Shown: positions 4,781 to 9,034 of the stretch, piece by piece
Numbering within the stretch: position 1 is the stretch's first letter
Layout: every line of letters begins with the position of its first letter
Notes under the pieces: generated by a model
Database searches by the model: none
Told to the model about the DNA's origin: nothing
Seen by the model: only the letters and a program-made list of their open reading frames with translations
NCBI GenBank assembly: GCA_964439885.1
Contig: CAYTPE010000047.1
Coordinates: 1-9,034, forward strand
Length of the DNA stretch: 9,034 nucleotides
Direction: 5' to 3'
DNA from: CAYTPE01 sp964439885
GTDB taxonomy: Bacteria; Patescibacteriota; Patescibacteriia; Magasanikbacterales; GWA2-37-8
Position numbers and translations under genes: made by a program

Positions 4781-5056
4781 TTATTTCAAAGCATCCTTCA
4801 AAGCTTTGCCCGCTTTAAATTTCGGTACTTTAACGGCTGGAATCTGAATTTTTTCGGTTGGATTCTGTGGATTTACACCAGTGCGAGCAGCGCGGGTTTT
4901 GACGCTAAAGGCACCAAAACCGGTGAGCACGACTTCGTCACCTTTTTGAAGAGTGGCGACAACCGTGTCGACGAGCATATTAATCATATCCTCGGCTTCA
5001 CGCTTGGATACATTCAATTTTTCGGCCAATACTTGAGCCAATTCTGCTTTGTTCAT
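4781..5056 (-). CDS. HU-family nucleoid DNA-binding protein
   Basis: At 91 residues it has the normal HU/IHF length. The N-terminal helices begin MNKAELAQVLAEKLNVSKREAE. GFGAF (46-50) marks the start of the beta saddle, and RAARTGVNPQNP (55-66) is the DNA-intercalating arm with its Pro63. PKFKAGKALKDALK closes the protein as in HU. It binds the DNA minor groove without strict sequence preference and bends DNA as a dimer. Whether it is a homodimeric HU or an IHF-like subunit cannot be told. It is the last gene of the minus-strand group, has its own TATAAT box about 70 bases upstream, and is followed by a strong terminator. No ribosome binding site precedes the ATG. Confidence 0.96.
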   Translation of the reverse strand: MNKAELAQVLAEKLNVSKREAEDMINMLVDTVVATLQKGDEVVLTGFGAFSVKTRAARTGVNPQNPTEKIQIPAVKVPKFKAGKALKDALK

Positions 5057-5124
5057 AAATTTAAGTAAGTTTGACCTCGTGCGGTGCTGTTAACCGCCGT
5101 CGGTAGTTAATCTAGCAGGAGTAA

Positions 5125-5130
5125 ATTATA
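5125..5130 (-). promoter_or_regulatory. -10 box upstream of HU gene
   Basis: A perfect TATAAT on the minus strand lies 69 bases before the HU ATG. No good -35 box is seen at 16-18 bases, so another -10 (TATAGT, about 10 bases further upstream) or an activator may be involved. Confidence 0.4.
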
Positions 5131-5181
5131 AGGTTACTATAGCAGCTAATTTTTCTTTTGGCTAGGTTAAGCGTAATTTAG

Positions 5182-5190
5182 TTATCCACA
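5182..5190 (+). promoter_or_regulatory. Single consensus DnaA-box sequence
   Basis: TTATCCACA, an exact match to the DnaA box TTATNCACA, sits between the HU gene and the S23 cassette. It is alone, so it is not evidence of an origin. It could titrate DnaA or regulate HU, or be a chance match. Confidence 0.3.
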
Positions 5191-5199
5191 GTTTAAATT

Positions 5200-5235
5200 A
5201 GTCAATAAAGTCTTTAAAGTCCATTAAGTTCATAA
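5200..5235 (+). repeat. Left array of a degenerate 9-bp repeat flanking the S23 gene
   Basis: Four 9-base units follow without gaps: AGTCAATAA, AGTCTTTAA, AGTCCATTA, AGTTCATAA (consensus AGTCTTTAA). The last unit overlaps the final codons and stop of the S23 gene. The right-hand array is the same unit in the opposite orientation. Confidence 0.7.
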
Positions 5236-5589
5236 AGATTGTTTTTTGAGTGATGTGATGAGACCGGACAAAAGACGTGAAACTTCGAGTGATAGATTGT
5301 AAAGTTCAGCAAATCCTATTGGCGAAACGTAGTTGAGATCTTTGGCGACATATAGCATGGATCGCAGTTCACCGCACGATCCTTTTGCAATAAAAAGAAA
5401 GTGTGAGAGTTCTTTGTCCCCACGTCGTTCAAATCCTTCGGCTATGTTGTTCATTATAGAAACAACGGCCCGAGTCATTTGATCTCTGTAACCAAAATCT
5501 CGAAGAGAAGAAAACTGTTTGTATACAGATCGAGTCAAAATGCGTGCTTTTTGCCAAGCAATAATATCTTCAAATCTCTCAAATTTCAT
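5230..5589 (-). CDS. Four-helix-bundle protein (S23/IVS-encoded family)
   Basis: The 119-residue protein has the S23 pattern: FERFEDIIAWQKARILTRSVYKQ as helix one, then RDQMTRAVVSIMNNIAEGFER (residues 35-55) and HFLFIAKGSCGELRSMLYVA (63-82), two of the most conserved stretches, ending in a fourth helix. Relatives are encoded in intervening sequences of 23S rRNA genes and as free-standing genes in many phyla, and they form pentameric bundles; the biochemical role is unsettled, and a related fold (Avd) binds RNA in diversity-generating retroelements. Here it is not inside an rRNA gene. It is the only gene in the window with a clear Shine-Dalgarno-like GAGG about 7 bases before the ATG, so ATG 5589 is preferred over the GTG four codons earlier. 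It lies between inverted 9-bp repeat arrays. Confidence 0.92.
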   Translation of the reverse strand: MKFERFEDIIAWQKARILTRSVYKQFSSLRDFGYRDQMTRAVVSIMNNIAEGFERRGDKELSHFLFIAKGSCGELRSMLYVAKDLNYVSPIGFAELYNLSLEVSRLLSGLITSLKKQSL

Positions 5590-5599
5590 AAAGGCCCTC

Positions 5600-5635
5600 A
5601 CTTACACTTTACGGACTTTAAAGATTTTACAGACT
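5600..5635 (-). repeat. Right array of the 9-bp repeat flanking the S23 gene
   Basis: Read on the minus strand, three full units (AGTCTGTAA, AATCTTTAA, AGTCCGTAA) and one decayed copy lie between the RNase Y stop codon and the S23 start. Including CTTTAAAGTCC, which is shared exactly with the left array (5212-5222 against 5613-5623), they make long inverted termini around the gene. Confidence 0.7.
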
Positions 5636-5636
5636 T

Positions 5637-7163
5637 TTACTTAGCGTACTCCACAATTCTATTCTCACGAATGAGTGTCACGCGAATTTCACCGGGGTAT
5701 TTGAGTTCTTGTTCAATTTTATGCGCGATGTCTTTGGCAAGCTGGTAGGCGGCATAATCGTCTACTTCATTTGGTTTCACAAACACACGCACTTCGCGGC
5801 CAGCTTGAATGGCGTACACTTTATCGATACCCGTGAATGAGCCGGCGGTCTTTTCCAAATCTTCCAAACGAGCTACGTACTGTTCGTACGAATCGCGGCG
5901 CGCGCCAACGCGGGAAGCCGAAATAGCGTCGGCTGCTTTGGCGATGGAGGAGTAGATATTGTAGGGCTTATCATGATGATGCGTGAGCGCTGCCTGGCAG
6001 ATATCTTCATCCATGTTGAATTTTTTGAGGATCATGTGGCCGATCTCCGGGTGGCTGCCTTGTGTTTCGTGGTCCACCGCTTTACCGATATCGTGGAAGA
6101 AGCCGCATTTGCGGGCAAGTGTAGCGTCAAGGCCGAGCTCCGCGGCGATCATGCCGGCGATGTAGCCAACTTCGCTGCAGTGGTTCATGACATTCTGACC
6201 ATAGCTGGTGCGGTATTTAAGACGACCCACGACGTTGACGAGTTTAGGATCGATACCGATGATGCCCATTTTGTAGAGCGCTTCATCACCGGCTTTTTTG
6301 ATATCGAGGGCTAATTCTTGTTTGGCTTTGTCCACGAATTCCTCGATGCGGGCCGGTTGAATGCGACCATCGGCAATGAGTTTTTCCAAAGCGAGTTTGG
6401 CTATCTGGCGACGAATGAGCGAGAAGCCGGAAATTATAATTGAGTCAGGTGTTTCGTCGATAATCACTTCACAGCCAGTTAGTTTTTCGATGGTTTTGAT
6501 GTTGCGTCCTTCTTTACCGATAATACGACCCTTCATTTCTTCCGAAGGAATGTTGATGAGCGTGGAGGTATTTTCCGAAGCAACCGACGAAGCACAGCGC
6601 TGCATGGAGTCGGCCAGAATTTCGCGGGCTTTGTCTTCCCATACTTCGGATGCTTCGCGCTCAAGTTTAATAATTCGACCCATCAGGTCGTTCTTTTCGG
6701 TTTCTTCGATTTTTTTGAGCAGCTCGGCTTTGGCGTCTTCGCGGGAAAGGCCAGCTACTTCTTGCAGTTTAGCCACCTGCTGTTCTTTTACCTTTTCTAC
6801 TTCTTCTTTGATTTGTTTAACGCGTTCTACCTTTTCCACGAGTTTGCTTTGGTTCTCTTGGAATTCCAAAAGTTTTTGATCAAACATCGCTTCGCGTTTT
6901 TCCAGACGCTGCTTTTCGTTGTTTACTTCGCCGCGCATGCGCTGCTCTTCTCGTTTGGCTTCGTCGAGCATCTGCACGGTTTTTTCCTTGGCCTCCAAAA
7001 TGAGCGTCTGTTGTTTATTCTTAGCTTCGGTCAGCATGGCTTCGGCCTTGGCCTCGAGCGAGTTAGCTTCGCCCTTGGCAATCTGTTTGCGCAAGAAGTA
7101 GCCGACGGCTAAGCACGCGCCACCTGCCACGACTACTACCACCAGGGTAATAAGTGAATTCAT
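5637..7163 (-). CDS. rny: Ribonuclease Y
   Basis: RNase Y is a membrane-anchored endoribonuclease that starts mRNA decay. The 508-residue protein shows the full architecture: an N-terminal membrane helix (residues 4-24), a long charged coiled coil (about 28-195), a KH domain with IIGKEGRN (GxxG at 216-219) followed by TGCEVIIDETPDSIIISGF, and an HD domain with His328 (NHCSEVGYIAG), the metal-binding His357-Asp358 pair (GFFHDIGKAVDHE) and THHHDKP near 394-400. The C-terminal domain ends in GEIRVTLIRENRIVEYAK, as in standard homologues. Length is typical (about 510-520). The ATG has no ribosome binding site; instead a terminator-like hairpin with a T run ends 7 bases before it. A strong promoter lies about 230 bases upstream, so the long leader is likely regulatory. 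Confidence 0.98.
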   Translation of the reverse strand: MNSLITLVVVVVAGGACLAVGYFLRKQIAKGEANSLEAKAEAMLTEAKNKQQTLILEAKEKTVQMLDEAKREEQRMRGEVNNEKQRLEKREAMFDQKLLEFQENQSKLVEKVERVKQIKEEVEKVKEQQVAKLQEVAGLSREDAKAELLKKIEETEKNDLMGRIIKLEREASEVWEDKAREILADSMQRCASSVASENTSTLINIPSEEMKGRIIGKEGRNIKTIEKLTGCEVIIDETPDSIIISGFSLIRRQIAKLALEKLIADGRIQPARIEEFVDKAKQELALDIKKAGDEALYKMGIIGIDPKLVNVVGRLKYRTSYGQNVMNHCSEVGYIAGMIAAELGLDATLARKCGFFHDIGKAVDHETQGSHPEIGHMILKKFNMDEDICQAALTHHHDKPYNIYSSIAKAADAISASRVGARRDSYEQYVARLEDLEKTAGSFTGIDKVYAIQAGREVRVFVKPNEVDDYAAYQLAKDIAHKIEQELKYPGEIRVTLIRENRIVEYAK

Positions 7164-7165
7164 AC

Positions 7166-7192
7166 AAAAAAATCCTTATAAATCTAAGGATT
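7166..7192 (-). terminator. Terminator-like hairpin at the rny start codon
   Basis: On the minus strand an 8-bp perfect stem (7185-7192 with 7171-7178, loop of six) is followed by TTTTT and then GT plus the rny ATG. It has the form of an intrinsic terminator or attenuator. Its stem is AT-rich, so it may be weak. Confidence 0.6.
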
Positions 7193-7239
7193 CAGCGCGT
7201 ACGGCCGGAGCCGCCCTATACTAATGAAGAAGAATACAA

Positions 7240-7300
7240 AAAACACTCCGCTTTAGGCGGTTAAAAGCCCCAACAAGGGAGATTTTAACGTCAGAGAGTG
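7240..7300 (-). terminator. Second terminator-like structure in the rny leader
   Basis: On the minus strand a GC stem CCGC/GCGG (7257-7260 with 7248-7251) follows directly after a GTTAAAA/TTTTAAC hairpin (7283-7289 with 7260-7266). CACT (7297-7300) and AGTG (7244-7247) can close the pair into a three-way junction, followed by TTTTTT. It lies about 80 bases before the rny ATG. Confidence 0.5.
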
Positions 7301-7309
7301 AGTATTCAT
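7253..7309 (-). CDS. Possible 18-codon leader peptide upstream of rny
   Basis: An ATG at 7309 opens MNTHSLTLKSPLLGLLTA and a stop, entirely inside the rny leader. Six of 18 residues are Leu, and the stop codon lies in the loop of the CCGC/GCGG hairpin. This resembles a transcription-attenuation leader in layout, but there is no ribosome binding site and a frame this short is expected by chance. Treat as speculative. Confidence 0.2.
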   Translation of the reverse strand: MNTHSLTLKSPLLGLLTA

Positions 7310-7397
7310 AGGTAATTTGCTCTAGAAAAAGCCAAATCTACCACATCTTCAGAGTCGCGCTTACAATCCGTTAGATCAATTATTGTTAAGCACGAGT

Positions 7398-7426
7398 AGT
7401 ATAGCATGGCCCAAAAGGGGTGTCAA
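7398..7426 (-). promoter_or_regulatory. Strong sigma-70 promoter of rny
   Basis: On the minus strand TTGACA (7421-7426, perfect) and TATACT (7398-7403) are separated by exactly 17 bases. Transcription should start near 7391, giving a leader of about 228 bases before the rny ATG. Confidence 0.8.
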
Positions 7427-7445
7427 ACAGAGTACGCGGCTATCT

Positions 7446-7466
7446 AAAAACCATCCGCGAAGGTGG
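7446..7466 (-). terminator. Probable terminator of truB operon
   Basis: On the minus strand CCACC (7462-7466) pairs with GATGG (7451-7455) around TTCGCG with one A-C mismatch, then a run of five T. It lies just after the stop of the small gene. A separate AT-rich 9-bp hairpin (7472-7480 with 7486-7494) covers that stop codon. Confidence 0.5.
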
Positions 7467-7477
7467 CTCCTATTTTT

Positions 7478-7702
7478 CTAGTTGATAGAAAAATCGATTT
7501 CGGCGACTCCTCGGTCCGAAGGTTTTGGCGGGGTGTCTTTTTTTGGTGTGTCGCCCATTTCGTGCCTAGAAGGGGTTTCTATATTTATTTCAAGCCGGCT
7601 TCGTTGTTCTTCGCGCTGGCGAGCTTCTTCTTCACGGCGCTTAATATCGTCAATTACCCATGGATCGGGAGGAGTGATTGCCTCGTGAGGACGTGGTTTC
7701 AT
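7478..7702 (-). CDS. Small charged hypothetical protein coupled to truB
   Basis: This 74-residue protein is hydrophilic and probably largely disordered: a PHEAITPPDPWVIDDIKRREEE start, a Glu/Arg-rich helix (about 17-35), a Pro/Lys-rich linker and a C-terminal SDRGVAEIDFSIN. I recall similar short proteins with an acidic hydrophobic tail in Patescibacteria, without an assigned function; this is memory, not a search. Its ATG overlaps the truB stop as ATGA (7699-7702), the standard sign of translational coupling, which is the best reason to accept it. There are no membrane segments or cysteines. The conserved-looking tail suggests a short linear motif that docks on a partner. Confidence 0.7.
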   Translation of the reverse strand: MKPRPHEAITPPDPWVIDDIKRREEEARQREEQRSRLEINIETPSRHEMGDTPKKDTPPKPSDRGVAEIDFSIN

Positions 7703-8526
7703 AGTGATGTGATTAATAAAGCATTTTCTATACTATACTCTCCAATTTTATTTCGGGTCAACTCCTCGCAATAGGCGCCGACGCCGAGCTTCGTGCCAAT
7801 ATCTTCAGCGAGCGTACGGATGTAGGTCCCAGCCGAGCATTGGACTTCAATTTCAAGATGCGGCCAAGAATATTTTAATATCTTGATATTTAGTATCTCA
7901 ATCTCGTTTGGCTGCCGCTCTACCGTTTTCCCTTGCCGCGCCAGCTTGTAGAGCCGTACCCCGTTTACGCTTTTGGCAGAGTGCATGGGGGGAGTTTGTA
8001 ACTGCTTGCCAGTAAATGACCCAAGTGTCGCTTTTACTTTGGGTGTGCTTGGAGGTGTTACATTGTTAGATTGTTTCATTGTTACATTATTGCCTTGATT
8101 CTTAATTCTTAATTCATAATTCTTAATTTCACCGGTTGAATCTCCCGTATCACTCACCATCCCAAGATGGATTTTTGCCATGTATGTTTTTGGTAAATTT
8201 TTAAAGTCATCTAAATGTTTGGTGGCTTTGCGCCCTACGCCTACAATCAAAAGTCCGGTGGCAAACGGGTCGAGCGTGCCGGCGTGACCGACTTTTATGC
8301 GACTTGGTTTTGCGCTGTCATTCAGAGGAAGTTCCGACGTGGTCGGGACGACCGAAGAATCCCTTAACCACTGTGAGAGGGATCCTTCTTCGCCGGCGGG
8401 CGAATCAGGATGACAGATGCTGTGCCATATTTTTTTTCGTATATAACCAACCACATCAAAACTGGTCCAGCCAGCTGGTTTGTGTATGAGGAGAAATCCA
8501 CGATGAGTTAATTCGGCATAGTCCAT
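7699..8526 (-). CDS. truB: tRNA pseudouridine(55) synthase TruB with in-frame inserts
   Basis: TruB makes pseudouridine at position 55 in the T loop of tRNAs. From the ATG at 8526 the protein has 275 residues. Family motifs are present: GFLLIHKPAGWTSFDVV (11-27), the catalytic GHAGTLDP with Asp86, KTYMAKIHLG (113-122) with the conserved Tyr, LQTPPMHSAKSVNG (176-189), and SAGTYIRTLAEDIG (231-244). Two stretches do not fit: about 34-76, directly before the catalytic motif, where other TruBs have only a few residues, and about 136-158 (KNYELRIKNQGNNVT and following). Both coincide with repeat-like DNA. The C-terminal PUA domain is lacking or very short, as in some shorter bacterial TruBs. An in-frame TTG twelve codons upstream is less likely. 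The small downstream gene overlaps its stop. Confidence 0.93.
   Translation of the reverse strand: MDYAELTHRGFLLIHKPAGWTSFDVVGYIRKKIWHSICHPDSPAGEEGSLSQWLRDSSVVPTTSELPLNDSAKPSRIKVGHAGTLDPFATGLLIVGVGRKATKHLDDFKNLPKTYMAKIHLGMVSDTGDSTGEIKNYELRIKNQGNNVTMKQSNNVTPPSTPKVKATLGSFTGKQLQTPPMHSAKSVNGVRLYKLARQGKTVERQPNEIEILNIKILKYSWPHLEIEVQCSAGTYIRTLAEDIGTKLGVGAYCEELTRNKIGEYSIENALLITSL
8053..8121. repeat. Low-complexity direct repeats inside truB
   Basis: Two simple repeats lie side by side: several copies of a TTCTTAA/ATTCATAA word (8098-8130) and several copies of an ACATTGTT-like word (8055-8090). Together they encode NYELRIKN and NNVTMKQSNNVT. They have the look of dispersed intergenic repeats. Confidence 0.6.
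8313..8418. repeat. Hairpin-forming element inserted in truB
   Basis: The ends carry CTGTCAT (8315-8321) and ATGACAG (8410-8416). Inside, CGAAGAATCCCT (8353-8364) pairs with the segment at 8378-8392, leaving a three-base bulge. The layout matches the dispersed bacterial repeats whose translation gives CHSEE...RPKN-like peptides on one strand and CHPDSPAGEE on the other. It is read in frame within truB. Confidence 0.65.
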
Positions 8527-8569
8527 GTCGCATACGGTACTACGACGCTCTGTTTTAATCAATACGGAG

Positions 8570-8598
8570 TTGACGTCTCACATTTTTCGCTGTATAAT
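8570..8598 (+). promoter_or_regulatory. Sigma-70 promoter of infB
   Basis: TTGACG (8570-8575) and TATAAT (8593-8598) are 17 bases apart, predicting a start near 8605 and a 50-base leader. Confidence 0.8.
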
Positions 8599-8654
8599 CA
8601 AGAAACTAGAAATTAAGTATCGTTTTGTTCAATAGCGCGATTTCGTCACATCAT

Positions 8655-9034
8655 ATGAACGTCTCCGAATTAGCCCGACAACTACGTATTCACCCACAAA
8701 AGCTTTTGCAAGTTTTGCCTGAGTTTGGTTTTGATATTGGCGCGAAAGCGGTGAAGATAGATGACCGCGTGGCGCAACAGATTCAGAAAGAGTGGCGCCG
8801 CATCAAATTTATTTTGGAACGACGCGAGCAAGAAGAGCGCGAAAAGCAAAAGCAGCTCGAAAAAGAAATGCGCAAACAGAGTGGCGCTACGGTAGCAATC
8901 CCTCCCACGGTGATGGTAAAAGAATTGGCCGAGATTTTGCAGTTGCCGGTGAATAAACTCATTGTTGAGTTCATGAAGAACGGCATTTTGGCGACACAAA
9001 ATGAAAACATCGATCGCGATACCGCCACCATTAT
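8655..9034 (+). CDS. infB: Translation initiation factor IF-2, N-terminal part (runs off window)
   Basis: An open frame from ATG 8655 reaches the window edge with 126 full codons. It begins MNVSELARQLRIHPQKLLQVLPE, an IF2_N domain (about 1-45), continues through a Lys/Glu/Arg-rich helix (55-77) and enters a second IF2_N domain, IPPTVMVKELAEILQLPVNKLIVEFMKNGI (83-112), leading to NIDRDTATI. Two N-domains with a short linker before the GTPase are typical of short CPR IF-2 proteins. The GTP-binding domain lies beyond the edge, so its integrity cannot be judged. IF-2 places initiator tRNA on the ribosome. A good promoter precedes it, with no Shine-Dalgarno sequence. It is divergent from truB, whereas in many bacteria infB and truB are co-directional. 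Confidence 0.93.
   Translation, partial: MNVSELARQLRIHPQKLLQVLPEFGFDIGAKAVKIDDRVAQQIQKEWRRIKFILERREQEEREKQKQLEKEMRKQSGATVAIPPTVMVKELAEILQLPVNKLIVEFMKNGILATQNENIDRDTATI

Noticed and set aside
6361..6879. 172-codon plus-strand frame inside rny
   Set aside because: Ser-rich antisense shadow of the RNase Y coiled-coil and KH regions.
7463..7774. 103-codon plus-strand frame opposite the truB-coupled gene
   Set aside because: The hydrophobic translation is the mirror of a charged coding strand, and the ATGA overlap supports the minus gene.
8527..8562. TTG start extending TruB by twelve residues
   Set aside because: The added residues have no family support and the ATG at 8526 sits shortly before the conserved GFLLIHKPAGW.

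Overview
The window looks like a chromosomal piece from a candidate phyla radiation (Patescibacteria/Parcubacteria-type) bacterium, GC near the mid 40s. This is inference from protein style: an RNase Y, an IF-2 with two small N-terminal domains, a MutY-like glycosylase without an iron-sulphur cluster, and a small protein ending in an acidic 'RGVAEIDFSIN' tail. Nearly all starts lack a Shine-Dalgarno sequence. No phage, plasmid, CRISPR or transposase gene is visible.

Layout. 1-170: tRNA with CAU anticodon (+) and its terminator. 163-1652: a minus-strand pair, Ldh_2-family dehydrogenase then a single-domain rhodanese, behind a good promoter. 1732-2456: a truncated GFA-family fragment (+), a 72-aa unknown protein (+) and a convergent 101-aa unknown protein (-). 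2470-2621: tRNA-Glu (-) with promoter and terminator. 2809-4316: a DoxX membrane protein (+), whose stop overlaps the stop of a convergent MutY-like glycosylase (-). 4317-4780: no protein gene, but a GC-rich, heavily base-paired stretch with its own plus-strand promoter and terminator, read here as an unidentified structured RNA of about 370 nt. 4781-7426 (-): RNase Y behind a 230-nt leader with two terminator-like hairpins, then a four-helix-bundle (S23) gene flanked by inverted arrays of a 9-bp repeat, then HU. 7443-8526 (-): truB translationally coupled to a small unknown gene. 8570-9034 (+): strong promoter and the start of infB, running off the window.

The theme is repeat invasion of essential-type genes. 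The mutY-like gene carries two clusters of short palindromes (REP/REPIN-like) that are read in frame as extra peptide. truB carries a hairpin-forming element just before its catalytic motif and a second low-complexity insert. All leave the reading frame and nearly all family motifs intact. The other items most worth checking are the orphan structured RNA, the attenuator-like RNase Y leader and the S23 cassette.

Most genes serve core information processing: tRNAs, IF-2, TruB (tRNA pseudouridine 55), RNase Y (mRNA decay), HU (nucleoid) and MutY-like repair. DoxX, the dehydrogenase and rhodanese are small metabolic or redox genes.
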